NCBI RefSeq assembly: GCF_003385495.1
Contig: NZ_QNUH01000012.1
Location: 62,001 to 126,000, forward strand
DNA length: 64,000 nucleotides
From: Chryseobacterium elymi
GTDB lineage: Bacteria > Bacteroidota > Bacteroidia > Flavobacteriales > Weeksellaceae
Direction: 5' to 3'
Below are positions 34,592 to 44,019 of this stretch, one piece after another. Position 1 is the first letter of the stretch; every line of letters begins with the position of its first letter. The notes beneath the pieces are model-generated. The model made no database searches and had not been told where the DNA came from. It worked only from the letters and a program-made list of their open reading frames with translations. A program made the position numbers and the translations under genes.

Positions 34592-35230
34592 CTACTTAAA
34601 AAACGGATTGTACTGCTTTTCGAAACCTATCGTCGTAGGATTGCCATGACCTGAAAAAACCTTTGTTTCATCATCCAGAATAAATAATTTATTGGTGATG
34701 CCGCCGATAAGTTGGTCATAATTTCCTTTGTAAAGATCAGTTCTTCCGATGCTTCCTTCAAAAAGAACATCCCCTGAGATCATAAATTTCTGGTCTTCAT
34801 TATGATAAACTACGCTCCCCGGAGAATGTCCGGGAACATGATAAATTTTGAATTTTTCTCCGTCCAGATCAAGAACTTCCCCTTCATTAATACATTTAAT
34901 ATCTGCTTTTATGGGATCAACAGTGAATCCGAATCTCATTCCGCTGGCCTGAAGCATATCCAGAACATCCTGGTCTTCCTGATGCATATGGACAGGAACT
35001 TTAAAGGTGTCAAAAGCCCACTGCAAACCCAAAACGTGATCAATATGAGCATGCGTCAGAAGAATTTTATCGATTTTCAGACCATTTTCAGAAATAAAGC
35101 TTTCTATAGCTTGAGTTTCCTGCTCATTCATGTTTCCTGGGTCGATCAGCCAGGCATTTTTATTTTCGTTGTAAAGGATATATGTATTTTCGCTGGCAAA
35201 ATTGAAAACGAAGCCTTGAATCTGAAGCAT
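34592..35230 (-). CDS. MBL-fold metallohydrolase (glyoxalase II-like)
   Basis: 212 residues. Zinc motif LTHAHIDHVLGLQ (HxHxDH), then VPGHSPGSVVYH, ISGDVLFEGSIGRTDLY and GHGNPTTIGFEK, the residue set of hydroxyacylglutathione hydrolase-like enzymes. Glutathione is generally absent from flavobacteria, so the natural thioester may differ (inference). Divergent from the T9SS plug gene with about 70 bases between. Confidence 0.9.
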   Translation of the reverse strand: MLQIQGFVFNFASENTYILYNENKNAWLIDPGNMNEQETQAIESFISENGLKIDKILLTHAHIDHVLGLQWAFDTFKVPVHMHQEDQDVLDMLQASGMRFGFTVDPIKADIKCINEGEVLDLDGEKFKIYHVPGHSPGSVVYHNEDQKFMISGDVLFEGSIGRTDLYKGNYDQLIGGITNKLFILDDETKVFSGHGNPTTIGFEKQYNPFFK

Positions 35231-35300
35231 AACTGATATTTTTTATTTCAAAAATACGATATTATTAAGAAAATCACGATTTTTCGTTATCTTCGTCATA

Positions 35301-36515
35301 ATGAAAACTTTGCGAATACTTTTACTTGCTTTAGGCGGAATGGTTTTTGGACAAAACATCCAAAGTATACAATTATTCAACCCACAGACGAATGATGGGA
35401 CACCTGTCATAAGGTTTGGCGAACAACTGGTTTTAAGCTTTGATGATCTTACCAACGCCAGCGAAATCTACAGGTACACGATCAAACATTATGACCGGAA
35501 CTGGAATGATGACAATTTATTTTTTACAGAGATTGCTAATGGAAGTTTAAATGGGCTTTTGGATAAGTTTGAATATTCTTTTAATACCATACAGGCTTAT
35601 ACCCATTACAAGCTTATCTTCCCGAATGATAAGATGCAGCCGAAGATTTCTGGGAATTTTGAGCTGATTGTTTATAAAGATTCTGCTGACAGACCCCTTT
35701 TCAAAAAAAGGTTTTATCTGGTGGAAGATGCTGCAACGCTTGCCTTGAATGTCTCAAGAATTGCAGATGCCAAAAAACCGAATATTAACCAAAGGGTAGA
35801 GGTAAAAGCGACTTCAAAAGCAGGAGATCTCTCTTCCAATGTCAATTCCATGACCTTGAATGTGATGCAGAACAACAATCCTAATGAAATGGTTAATAAC
35901 CTGAAACCAAGTGCAACATTAGGAAACCAACTGCTTTTTCAACAGATGAGCTTAACATTTCCCGGCAATAATGAATTCTATTATTTTGATAACAAGAATA
36001 TGAATATGGCTGCGGATATGGTGAGTGCTACAGAATTGAAGGATGGCGTAAACAATACCTATTTGCATCCAGTGTGGGCTTTTCCCTTGAACTATCAGTA
36101 TCAGCCAGACGTAAACGGAGCATGGTTCTACAGAAGAAATGATTTGGGACTGGAAAGAAATGCGGAACGGGAAGCAGACTATTCATGGGTGTATTTTTCT
36201 CTGGACTCTGAGCCTGTGGATAAAGAGATTTATGTACTGGGAGGTTTCAATAATTTTAAACCTGGCAAAGAAAATCAGATGCAGTACGATGCTGCCAATA
36301 AAAAATATGTTGCTAAAATATTCCTGAAACAGGGTTTCTACAACTATATTCTTGCTACAAAAGAAAGTAACGGATCTCTGAACTTTGGTGAAATAAACGG
36401 TAATTTCTGGCAAACTGAAAACCTCTATCAGGCATTTCTATATTATGCACCTTTCGGACGTAATTATGACGGACTGATGGGATATGGAGAATTCAGAACT
36501 CCGATCGGAAAATAA
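35301..36515 (+). CDS. type IX secretion system plug protein (DUF5103)
   Basis: 404 residues. Signal peptide MKTLRILLLALGGMVFGQ. N-terminal beta-sandwich (IQLFNPQTNDGTPVIRFGEQLVLSFDDL and IYRYTIKHYDRNW) and C-terminal carbohydrate-module-like domain (EIYVLGGFNNFKPGKENQM... and GFYNYILATKES). In Flavobacterium johnsoniae a DUF5103 protein closes the periplasmic side of the SprA translocon. The role here is by homology. No other T9SS component is in the window, but a cargo candidate with the sorting signal is at 57082. Confidence 0.85.
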   Translation: MKTLRILLLALGGMVFGQNIQSIQLFNPQTNDGTPVIRFGEQLVLSFDDLTNASEIYRYTIKHYDRNWNDDNLFFTEIANGSLNGLLDKFEYSFNTIQAYTHYKLIFPNDKMQPKISGNFELIVYKDSADRPLFKKRFYLVEDAATLALNVSRIADAKKPNINQRVEVKATSKAGDLSSNVNSMTLNVMQNNNPNEMVNNLKPSATLGNQLLFQQMSLTFPGNNEFYYFDNKNMNMAADMVSATELKDGVNNTYLHPVWAFPLNYQYQPDVNGAWFYRRNDLGLERNAEREADYSWVYFSLDSEPVDKEIYVLGGFNNFKPGKENQMQYDAANKKYVAKIFLKQGFYNYILATKESNGSLNFGEINGNFWQTENLYQAFLYYAPFGRNYDGLMGYGEFRTPIGK

Positions 36516-36540
36516 ATTTTACATTAAATTTAAAAATATT

Positions 36541-36570
36541 AGGAGGTATTCATTATGAGTGCCTCTTTTT
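36541..36570 (+). terminator. terminator after the plug gene
   Basis: Stem GAGGTATTCAT/ATGAGTGCCTC with two G-U pairs and TTTTT. Confidence 0.6.
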
Positions 36571-36642
36571 ATTATGCGGATGACTGTGGATATTGGTGAA
36601 GATCATTTGTGGAATTAGTGTTTACTTAACATCAAGGTCAAT

Positions 36643-36672
36643 AAAAAAGGAACTGTATAAAACAGCTCCTTA
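36643..36672 (-). terminator. terminator after hemH
   Basis: Minus-strand stem AAGGAGCTGT/ACAGTTCCTT (one G-U) then TTTT. Confidence 0.75.
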
Positions 36673-36676
36673 TATT

Positions 36677-37705
36677 TTAAACCAGATAAAACTCATTCAG
36701 TTTCTCTTCACAGAGTATCTTTACTACATCAATCCAGCGATCTTCATCATTCAGGCACGGAATATAGTGGAAGTTTTCTCCGCCTCCATGCTGAAACTGT
36801 TCCTTACCTTCTACCGAAATCTCTTCTAAGGTTTCCAGACAGTCGGAAACGAAAGCCGGGCAGACAATAGCCAGCTTTTTTACTCCTTTTTTAGGAATTG
36901 TTTTTAAAGTCTCATCCGTATAAGGCTCTATCCATTTGTCTTTTCCCAATCTCGACTGGAAAGAAACAATTGTTTTTTCTTTGGGAAGACCTATCTTGGC
37001 AATAACAGCTTCCGTTGTTTTATAGCACTGATGACGGTAGCAGAACTGATGACTTGGATTATTATCCCTTGAACAGCAGTCATTAAGATTGCAGGTCTTT
37101 GTAGGATCTGTCTTATAAATGTGTCTTTCCGGTACACCATGATAAGAGAACTGCAAAACATCAAAATTTTCAGGAAGCTTTTCCTTAATGCTTTCCGCAA
37201 GACAGTTGATATAGATCTCCCGGTTGTAAAAAGGCTGTATATAATTGATCTTTACTTTTGGAAACTTCTTTTTCCGTACTTCCTCTGCTTTTTCAATTAC
37301 CGTTTCCGTGGTACTCATCGCATATTGCGGGTATAATGGGAACAGGACAATTTCAGAAACTCCCTGATCAACTAACTTTTGAATACCTGTTTCAATGCTT
37401 GGTTCAGCATATCTCATCCCAATTTCTACAGGAACGTCAACTACTTTCTGTAGTTTTTTTTGGATTTTTTTAGTAATGACAATTAAAGGAGATCCCTCAT
37501 CCGTCCATACTGTTTTATAGGCTTCTGCAGATTTTGCAGGTCTTGTTTTAAGAATAATTCCCTGAACCAGTAGTGCGCGGAAGATCCAACGGTAATCGAT
37601 GACCCTTTCATCCATCAAAAATTCATCAAGATATTCCTTTACATCATTTACAGCCGTAGATTTTGGGGAACCAAGATTTACCAGTAAAATTCCTTTTTTA
37701 TCCAA
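36677..37705 (-). CDS. hemH: ferrochelatase
   Basis: 342 residues, TTG start at 37705 (no in-frame ATG before the preceding stop). Inserts ferrous iron into protoporphyrin IX. Seen: LLVNLGSPKSTAVNDVKEYL, the active-site His in FSYHGVPERHIY, and VCPAFVSDCLETLEEI. A Cys-rich stretch TCNLNDCCSRDN...FCYRHQCYK (five Cys) follows the active-site His and could bind a metal or Fe-S cluster, as reported for some ferrochelatases. Third gene after nfu and an FMN reductase, 15-base gap. Confidence 0.94.
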   Translation of the reverse strand: MDKKGILLVNLGSPKSTAVNDVKEYLDEFLMDERVIDYRWIFRALLVQGIILKTRPAKSAEAYKTVWTDEGSPLIVITKKIQKKLQKVVDVPVEIGMRYAEPSIETGIQKLVDQGVSEIVLFPLYPQYAMSTTETVIEKAEEVRKKKFPKVKINYIQPFYNREIYINCLAESIKEKLPENFDVLQFSYHGVPERHIYKTDPTKTCNLNDCCSRDNNPSHQFCYRHQCYKTTEAVIAKIGLPKEKTIVSFQSRLGKDKWIEPYTDETLKTIPKKGVKKLAIVCPAFVSDCLETLEEISVEGKEQFQHGGGENFHYIPCLNDEDRWIDVVKILCEEKLNEFYLV

Positions 37706-37720
37706 TATTTTTATTTTTAA

Positions 37721-38248
37721 TTATAAAACAGCGTTTTCGAAATCTGTTATCAATGTTGATACTTGGGCAAAGATATTATTTTCAACTAAGCCGTTATCAT
37801 TAAATTTACCCTTTATCCCTTTTATTAAAAGCTGATGCTGATCTTCTGTTTTGGCCCCGAGTGTGTTCAGAATCATTACCAATTCTTCATGACCTTTTTC
37901 TCCGTTAGCAGATGCTGTGATTACAGCAACCGGTTTTTCAGAAAAAACAGTGGTAGAAACACACCAGTCCAATAAATTTTTCAGTCTGCCGGGAATGCTG
38001 AAAATATATTCCGGAGTAGAAAATAAAACGCCTGCTGAATTTTCAATTTCTTCCCTGATCTTCAATATTTCGTCTGGTGTATCAGTATCAGTTAATGAAG
38101 TGTCAAAATGCGGAAGAGCAGAAAGATCATCATATATGTGGAAATCGGTGTCCGGATGTTTTTCCAGAACCTGTTCTATTAATTTCAGATTGCTGGAATT
38201 TTTTGTGGCACTTCCAATAATGACCAGGATTTTCTTTCCGGGTACCAT
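37721..38248 (-). CDS. NAD(P)H-dependent FMN reductase-type flavoprotein
   Basis: 175 residues. Flavodoxin fold: VIIGSATKNSSNLKLI (phosphate-binding loop), then VLFSTPEYIFSIPGRLKNLLDW with the PEY(N/I)-x-IPG motif of NADPH-dependent FMN reductases, and AVITASANGEKGHEEL. Cytosolic electron donor; natural partner unknown. Co-oriented with nfu (10-base gap) and hemH (15 bases), so possibly iron or flavin reduction for haem and Fe-S assembly (inference). Confidence 0.85.
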   Translation of the reverse strand: MVPGKKILVIIGSATKNSSNLKLIEQVLEKHPDTDFHIYDDLSALPHFDTSLTDTDTPDEILKIREEIENSAGVLFSTPEYIFSIPGRLKNLLDWCVSTTVFSEKPVAVITASANGEKGHEELVMILNTLGAKTEDQHQLLIKGIKGKFNDNGLVENNIFAQVSTLITDFENAVL

Positions 38249-38258
38249 TTACGATCAG

Positions 38259-39137
38259 TTATCCGTTTACAGCTTCTACTTTTTCCACTAAGTCCGGAAC
38301 AAATTGTTTTAAAATATTTTCAATTCCGTTTTTCAAAGTAGCAGTAGAGCTTGGGCATCCTGAGCAGGCTCCCTGTAACAGCATTTTGGCTGTTTTACTT
38401 TCCTGGTCATATTCCATAAGGGATATTTTTCCGCCGTCATTTTCCACTGCAGGAGCTACATATTCATTTAGAACATCTGAAATTTTCTGCTCGTCATCGG
38501 TATAGTCTCTGTTGATGATTTTCTCAACAGGATTTTCATGCTTCTGAGGTTCAAGATTTGAAATTTCGCCCCCAGTCTGAAGATATTCAGCAATAAAACC
38601 ACGTACAGCCATCATTACCTGATGCCATTCCACAGAATCATCTCTGGTTACAGCCACAAAATTGTCAGAAATAAAAATTTCTTTTGCAAAATCAAATTCA
38701 TTAAATATAGCCTGAGCCAAAGGAACGCCCTCCGCTTTTTCTCTCGATTTTACTTCCACAAAACCTTCCATAAGCAGTTTATTGGAAACAAACTTCATCG
38801 CATTAGGATTAGGAGTCATTTCAGCATAGATCTGATACATTTCCTTTCTTTTCTGAAGGTAAATTCTGGGATTGGCTAATAATTCATCTTCAATGACATT
38901 CTTCAGGCTGTCAGCCACATGTTCCCATTCTACAGTATCCTGTTTCGCTACAGCCACAAAATTGGCTGTAATAAAAACTCTTTCCACAAAAGGATAGTTG
39001 AAAAGCTCCTGAGCTAAAGGAATTTCTGAAATATCTGAACTTCTGTCCAACTCTAAAGAGCCCGGGATCAGGTTATAATCCGCGACAAATTTCATCACTT
39101 TCGGGTTTTCAGTTGGTTCTATAAGTATCGTACGCAT
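38259..39137 (-). CDS. nfu: NifU-like Fe-S carrier with duplicated Nfu N-domain
   Basis: 292 residues from ATG 39137 (MRTILIEPTENPKVMKF). The frame continues a few codons further to 39161. Two Scaffold_NFU_N domains in tandem (about 1-85 and 103-190; both have the T-NPnaMKFV...GS/EV pattern and F-FAKEIFI/PFVERVFITANFVAV) precede a NifU C-terminal domain with the CxxC of LLQGACSGCPSSTATLK. Carries and delivers Fe-S clusters. Upstream of an FMN reductase and hemH. A five-copy heptamer repeat lies upstream. Confidence 0.93.
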   Translation of the reverse strand: MRTILIEPTENPKVMKFVADYNLIPGSLELDRSSDISEIPLAQELFNYPFVERVFITANFVAVAKQDTVEWEHVADSLKNVIEDELLANPRIYLQKRKEMYQIYAEMTPNPNAMKFVSNKLLMEGFVEVKSREKAEGVPLAQAIFNEFDFAKEIFISDNFVAVTRDDSVEWHQVMMAVRGFIAEYLQTGGEISNLEPQKHENPVEKIINRDYTDDEQKISDVLNEYVAPAVENDGGKISLMEYDQESKTAKMLLQGACSGCPSSTATLKNGIENILKQFVPDLVEKVEAVNG

Positions 39138-39169
39138 TTTTTCGTTAAATTTGAGATACAAAAATACGC

Positions 39170-39204
39170 AATTAGAAATTAGAAGTTAGAGATTAGAAAT
39201 TAGA
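39170..39204. repeat. heptamer repeat RRTTAGA, 5 copies
   Basis: Five consecutive units of the form (A/G)(A/G)TTAGA, 35 bases, about 33 bases upstream of the nfu ATG. Confidence 0.75.
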
Positions 39205-39311
39205 TTTTTGCTATCACGGTTATTTAAAATTATAAGACAGAGAATAAAAGCGGCCGTTTTAGAAAATATTAGTTTCAATTTGACTCATTTTTAAATTTTC
39301 AAATTAAAATT

Positions 39312-39845
39312 ATGGCAATTGTAAAAGAACTTTTAGGAAAAATTCCTCAGATAGGAGAGGGTACATTTTTGGCAGAAACGGCAACCATTATCGGTGATGT
39401 TACCATGGGAAAGGACTGCAGTATCTGGTATAATGCAGTGATCAGAGGAGATGTACATTACATCAGGATGGGCGATAAAGTAAATGTTCAGGACAATGCC
39501 ATGCTGCACTGTACTTATCAAAAGCACCCTTTAAATATTGGAAATAACGTTTCCATCGGACATAATGCGATCGTTCATGGCTGTACCATCAAAGATAACG
39601 TACTGATCGGTATGGGAGCTATCGTTATGGATGACTGCCTGGTAGAAGAAAACTCTATTGTAGGAGCAGGTTCTGTAGTAACACAGGGAACTCATGTTAA
39701 ATCAGGTGAAGTATGGGGCGGTGTGCCGGCTAAAAAAATTAAAGATATTTCTGCTCAGTTATTGGAGGGAGAAGTTAACAGGATCGCGGATAATTACGTT
39801 AAATATTCCTCGTGGTATAAGGAAAATTTAGAGGTTGGAAGTTAA
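39312..39845 (+). CDS. gamma carbonic anhydrase family protein
   Basis: 177 residues. Left-handed beta-helix hexapeptide repeats (VTMGKDCSIWYNAVIRGDVHYI, VNVQDNAMLHC, VSIGHNAIVHGCTI). The Zn-type histidines are present in DVHYIRMG, MLHC and IGHNAIVHG. Ends with VPAKKIKDIS and a helical tail. Members are CO2 hydratases or acyltransferase-like; activity not assured. Single-gene unit with a terminator at 40003. Confidence 0.9.
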   Translation: MAIVKELLGKIPQIGEGTFLAETATIIGDVTMGKDCSIWYNAVIRGDVHYIRMGDKVNVQDNAMLHCTYQKHPLNIGNNVSIGHNAIVHGCTIKDNVLIGMGAIVMDDCLVEENSIVGAGSVVTQGTHVKSGEVWGGVPAKKIKDISAQLLEGEVNRIADNYVKYSSWYKENLEVGS

Positions 39846-40002
39846 TTTCGAGTATAGAGCTGTTGCTCCGAACCGCGAGCTTCGCATCCGAAACTTTATT
39901 ACTTGCTAAAATTCACTGGGAAAAAGTCTCATGCCTGAAATCAAAAAATCTTGGTTCTTGCATTTTGGTTCTCAAACCTTAAGTAAAACACCATAAATAA
40001 AC

Positions 40003-40034
40003 AAAAGCTCCATCATACCGATAGAGCTTTTTTC
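40003..40034 (+). terminator. terminator downstream of the carbonic anhydrase gene
   Basis: Stem AAAAGCTC/GAGCTTTT followed by T-run, 158 bases after the stop. The stretch 39846-40002 holds no gene; it has a degenerate TCGAG..CCGAAAC-like motif similar to one near 47400. Confidence 0.7.
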
Positions 40035-40116
40035 AATCCTTAGTATAAACCCCTGAATGAGTTTGTATGTTGATTTTTCAACAGGATATATAACCTTTGC
40101 TTTGATTTTTTTCTAT

Positions 40117-40566
40117 TTATTGCTCAGCCGTTATAAGCTGGGCTTTTCCATTGATACATTTTACAGATGTTGGCGGCATCACCATCATACAGTCAGAAGT
40201 GATATTGTATTTTTCATTGAAGGCTTTTACTTTCTGCGTATATTCCTCAATTCTTGGGAGAATGGCCGTCTCTATTTTTTTAGGATAGGCGATGTATTGC
40301 TGAGGTCCACCACAGGCTTTGGCTCCCATTGGAGCAAATGTCCATTCCGAAGCGGCAGTACATTTTTCTTTGGATGTTTCAGATTCAATGGATGCTTTTA
40401 ACTTATCCAGCTGGGCTTGCTCATATTTTTGACTGTCTTCATCAGCAGGTCTTTCAGAAATATCTTTTGGAAGATTGGTATTCGCGTTCTTGGATGTATT
40501 GCATGAAACCAAGGTAAACATAGTGCATAATGCTAATAGTGGAGTATATATGAATTTTTTTTTCAT
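40117..40566 (-). CDS. small lipoprotein of unknown function
   Basis: 149 residues. Signal peptide MKKKFIYTPLLALCTMFTLVSC with lipobox LVSC. The mature part is polar (NTSKNANTNLPKDISERPADE) and then helical (LDKLKASIESETSKEKC). Four further Cys (EKCTAAS, KACGG, SDCMM, VKCIN) may form two disulfides. No family recognised. The strand and the gap to the Pif1-like gene (83 bases) suggest independent transcription. Confidence 0.75.
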   Translation of the reverse strand: MKKKFIYTPLLALCTMFTLVSCNTSKNANTNLPKDISERPADEDSQKYEQAQLDKLKASIESETSKEKCTAASEWTFAPMGAKACGGPQQYIAYPKKIETAILPRIEEYTQKVKAFNEKYNITSDCMMVMPPTSVKCINGKAQLITAEQ

Positions 40567-40634
40567 TATAATTTCTTTTCTGTTAAAGAATTTTCAAAAG
40601 TTATGCCAAGGTAAGAAAATCAAATTCATTTCCG

Positions 40635-40642
40635 TAATTTTG
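40635..40642 (+). promoter_or_regulatory. -7 box of the Pif1-like helicase gene
   Basis: TAATTTTG fits TAnnTTTG and lies 7 bases before the ATG at 40650, so the mRNA would have almost no leader. Confidence 0.4.
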
Positions 40643-40649
40643 AAGCACA

Positions 40650-42776
40650 ATGAACAATCATTTTTTTGACTTAATAGAGCACACGAACAGAAGCGTTTTT
40701 CTTACGGGGAAAGCAGGAACAGGTAAAACGACTTTCCTTAATGATTTTGTAAAGAAAACAAGGAAGAAGTATATTGTGGTTGCCCCTACCGGAATTGCTG
40801 CGATTAATGCAGGAGGAGTTACCATCCATTCCATGTTTGGATTGCCTTTAAGGACTTTTTTACCGACCACAGACCGTATTGACGGTAGTTTGGCAAATAA
40901 TATTGCCGACCTGATGCCCCATTTCAAATACAGAAAAGACAAGCTTAAACTTTTAAGAGAAGTGGAGGTGCTTATCATTGATGAGGTTTCCATGCTGAGA
41001 GCTGATGTCCTTGATATGATGGATTTCTCGCTGAGATTTATAAGAAGAAACAACCAACGGTTTGGTGGGGTACAGATGCTGTTCATTGGAGATCTTTACC
41101 AGCTTCCGCCGGTGGTGAGAGATGAACATATTTTAAAGATCTGCTATCAGTCACCATTCTTTTTTGACAGTCTTGCTATTAAAGATATTCCGCTTCTTAC
41201 CATTGAGCTGACTAAGGTTTATAGACAGTCGGATGAAAAATTCCTGGATATTCTGAACGCAATCCGTGACGGTGATGTTGCCAATATCAATTTTGAGGAG
41301 CTTAACAAAAGATACGATCCTGATTTTAATGCAGGAACTGAATCTTACGTTTATCTGTGTTCTCACAATAAGATGGCAGATGAGATCAACCAGGAAAAGC
41401 TGGAAGAAATTGATCTGACGGTTAAAACCTATGAAGCCAAACTTTTTGGAGATTTTAAAGAAAACCAGTTTCCGAACGAGCAGTTTTTAGAATTGAAAGT
41501 CGGGGCACAGGTGATGTTTATCAGAAATGATATTACCGGTGAGAAAAAATATTTCAATGGAAAGCTGGGTGAAATTTCTGCTCTGGATGATAATGAGATT
41601 AAGGTTGTTCTTGATGGAAGTGAAAGGGAGATTACCGTTAAAAGAGAAGTCTGGGAACAGAAAAAATACTTCCTGGATCCCGAAAAAAATATCAAAGAAG
41701 AAGTTTTAGGGAGCTTTGAGCAATTTCCTATAAAGCTTGCCTGGGCAGTTACCATTCACAAGAGCCAGGGTTTGACCTTTGATAATGTGATCATAGATGC
41801 CGGAAAAAGCTTTACGGCCGGACAGGTTTATGTTGCCTTGTCAAGATGCCGTACGCTGGAAGGGATTGTTTTGAAATCTAAAATTACTCCTGAAGTTATT
41901 TTTAAAGATAACAGAATTCTGCAGTTTCAGGGAAGCACCCTTGCCAATGATAATGTAGAAGCCATTCTGAACCGCGAAAAATATGACTACAGCATCAAAA
42001 AAGTACTCCGTACCGTCAACTGTTTGTGGTTCCTGAATGAAGTGGAAGAGTGGAATAAACTGTCCATTACCACCAAAAGTATTGATCATGTAAAAGCAAA
42101 TCAGCTGTATCTTCAGCTGAAGCACGAAATTGTCAGCCTCGGAAAGATCTTCGAGAAACTGGAAAGAGTAATTTCCCAGAAGGTTAATAATTTTATTGAA
42201 AACAAAGAAGAATGGTCTGATATTGAAAGTAAAACCAAAGGTGCGGTTAATTTCTTTTTCACAGAAACCAGGGATAAAATATTCAATCCGCTGAAAGATT
42301 TCTATGCTGAAATTAAAGGAGCAAAAGGCCTGAAACAATACAATGAAGAATTCAGGAACTGGCTTGAAGATACTGAAGAATACCTGAACAGCCTGAAAGA
42401 AATACATCTGCTGGAAACGAAGCTTTTAGACGAGAAAAATGATAAAGAAATCAATTTAAAGATCGCAAAAGTTCCCTCGCAGGTTCTGACCTTTCAATTA
42501 TTTGAGCAGGGAAAAACGATTGGTGAAATCGCCATGGAAAGAGGTCTGGTAAAAGAAACTGTAATTGGACATTTAGCTAAATTTGCAGAACAGGGATTGC
42601 TGGATATTTCAAGAGTGATCACTTCTGATAAAATCAAAGCTTTTGAAAAAGAATTCTATGAAAATCCTCATGAAACCTTAACGGAATGGAAGAATGCATT
42701 GCCTAATGATTTTGAATTCAATGAGATCAGGATTTTAATTAATCACTATACTTTTAAAAGGGAAAAGAATTCATAA
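40650..42776 (+). CDS. Pif1/RecD-like helicase with C-terminal HTH domain
   Basis: 708 residues. Walker A VFLTGKAGTGKTTFLNDF, then VVAPTGIAAINAGGVTIHSMFGLP (motif Ia), LIIDEVSMLRADVLDMMD (motif II), FIGDLYQLPPVV (motif III). Also AWAVTIHKSQGLTFDNVIID and VYVALSRCRTLEG (motifs V/VI). These define SF1B DNA helicases of the Pif1 group. The C-terminal about 120 residues include GKTIGEIAMERGLVKETVIGHLAKFAEQG, a HTH_40-type domain. Role in replication and genome maintenance inferred. Confidence 0.9.
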   Translation: MNNHFFDLIEHTNRSVFLTGKAGTGKTTFLNDFVKKTRKKYIVVAPTGIAAINAGGVTIHSMFGLPLRTFLPTTDRIDGSLANNIADLMPHFKYRKDKLKLLREVEVLIIDEVSMLRADVLDMMDFSLRFIRRNNQRFGGVQMLFIGDLYQLPPVVRDEHILKICYQSPFFFDSLAIKDIPLLTIELTKVYRQSDEKFLDILNAIRDGDVANINFEELNKRYDPDFNAGTESYVYLCSHNKMADEINQEKLEEIDLTVKTYEAKLFGDFKENQFPNEQFLELKVGAQVMFIRNDITGEKKYFNGKLGEISALDDNEIKVVLDGSEREITVKREVWEQKKYFLDPEKNIKEEVLGSFEQFPIKLAWAVTIHKSQGLTFDNVIIDAGKSFTAGQVYVALSRCRTLEGIVLKSKITPEVIFKDNRILQFQGSTLANDNVEAILNREKYDYSIKKVLRTVNCLWFLNEVEEWNKLSITTKSIDHVKANQLYLQLKHEIVSLGKIFEKLERVISQKVNNFIENKEEWSDIESKTKGAVNFFFTETRDKIFNPLKDFYAEIKGAKGLKQYNEEFRNWLEDTEEYLNSLKEIHLLETKLLDEKNDKEINLKIAKVPSQVLTFQLFEQGKTIGEIAMERGLVKETVIGHLAKFAEQGLLDISRVITSDKIKAFEKEFYENPHETLTEWKNALPNDFEFNEIRILINHYTFKREKNS

Positions 42777-42813
42777 ATATTCCTTTCCCTGATTGATTGT
42801 CTGATATTAAGAA

Positions 42814-43659
42814 CTAAGGATACATCGTATTGATTGTATTAATATCCCCGGTTGTAAAACCTGTCCTGTTGTAAGTAAAAGTGGTATTGTTAGCTCTTAT
42901 AATTGTTGGCTGTCCGTTTTTAGAATAGGAATTGGGCCAATACATCATCACAGAATTAATATTGAAAGGGCCTATATCTGTTCCGGAATTGTATATGTTG
43001 AAATTATAAGCCTGCCCGCTCTGGATATTATTCCACTGAATACTGATGTACTGATCTCTGTCTTTACGGGAATGTTCGTGATAAAGTCCTACTGTATGTC
43101 CCATTTCATGAATTACTGATGCTACAGAAATATACTGATCCAAAGAGATAGTCTGCCTTCCGCCTTGATAGCCGATATGAGCCCAGCCATCTGATCCGGA
43201 TGAACTTCCGAAAATAAATTCTACATAATTAGTCTGATTAGTACGCGGTATCCATTGAGTATTGGTTTTGGAATTATACTCATTGACAGCAGAGGTAATT
43301 TTATTGGCATTGATAGAACCCATATTGCTGGCAACAGTATAATAAATTTTACCTCCCGGCCACCTTGAGTAGCTTGCACCTCCTTTATCAACTGAGTTCT
43401 CTCCTGCCAACTGTTTGTCGGAAAGGACAATGTCTCCCTGGAAAAAATTCATTCCGTTTTTCCTTTCATACGTAATATCCTGACCTCCCAGTCGTCCATT
43501 TTTAATATTTTCCTGATGTAGAGCATTGGCTTGAGCCTCTGCGGTCAGCTCATCATTATTTTTGGTACAGGATGTTAAAGCCACAGCAATAACAAAACTT
43601 ATAAAGACCGTTCTTGCCTTTATTTTCTGATAAAATTTTGGATTGGTTTTTTTGTTCAT
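42814..43659 (-). CDS. M12A astacin-type metalloprotease, lipoprotein
   Basis: 281 residues from ATG 43659 (the frame opens at 43683). Signal peptide with lipobox VALTSC. Zinc motif HEMGHTVGLYHEHSRKD (HExxHxxGxxHE) and Met-turn SVMMYWP place it in the astacin family, like flavastacin of Elizabethkingia. N-terminal segment about 23-85 is likely a propeptide (TAEAQANALHQENIKNGRL). Surface or periplasmic peptidase; substrate unknown. No T9SS sorting domain is visible. Confidence 0.92.
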   Translation of the reverse strand: MNKKTNPKFYQKIKARTVFISFVIAVALTSCTKNNDELTAEAQANALHQENIKNGRLGGQDITYERKNGMNFFQGDIVLSDKQLAGENSVDKGGASYSRWPGGKIYYTVASNMGSINANKITSAVNEYNSKTNTQWIPRTNQTNYVEFIFGSSSGSDGWAHIGYQGGRQTISLDQYISVASVIHEMGHTVGLYHEHSRKDRDQYISIQWNNIQSGQAYNFNIYNSGTDIGPFNINSVMMYWPNSYSKNGQPTIIRANNTTFTYNRTGFTTGDINTINTMYP

Positions 43660-43977
43660 ATGAATATTTTTTATTGGTGTCAAAATATAATCTCTTTTCT
43701 TTCAATATACTAATATAGTAATTTATTTCCCTTTTAAATGATTTATTTTTATTATAATGTTTATATCCTTAATAATTATTTGCTTTTGGCGGTAAGTATC
43801 AAAAAGAAGAGTAAGGTTTATATATAAGGAAAGTTTTATAGCAAAATCTTTTTTTTGCTCTTTATAAATAAAATGATCTCTAAGCAAAAGGAATCGAACA
43901 GCTCTTTAATTCCAATAGTTTTTTCCTGAACTAGCTAATCCATCCTATCAATTACAAAAAGTAACTAATGCGATTTA

Positions 43978-44009
43978 TTAGGTTTAAATTTGTTTGGTTT
44001 TAAACCTAA
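43978..44009 (+). promoter_or_regulatory. 11-bp inverted repeat over the promoter of the flavin oxidoreductase
   Basis: Arms TTAGGTTTAAA (43978-43988) and its perfect complement (43999-44009) around 10 bases. The -7-like box TAAATTTG (43985-43992) lies within it, 11-18 bases before the ATG at 44020. It is well placed for a repressor or inducer-controlled switch. No regulator gene is adjacent. The rest of 43660-43977 holds no gene. Confidence 0.55.
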
Positions 44010-44019
44010 AACTTAAAAT

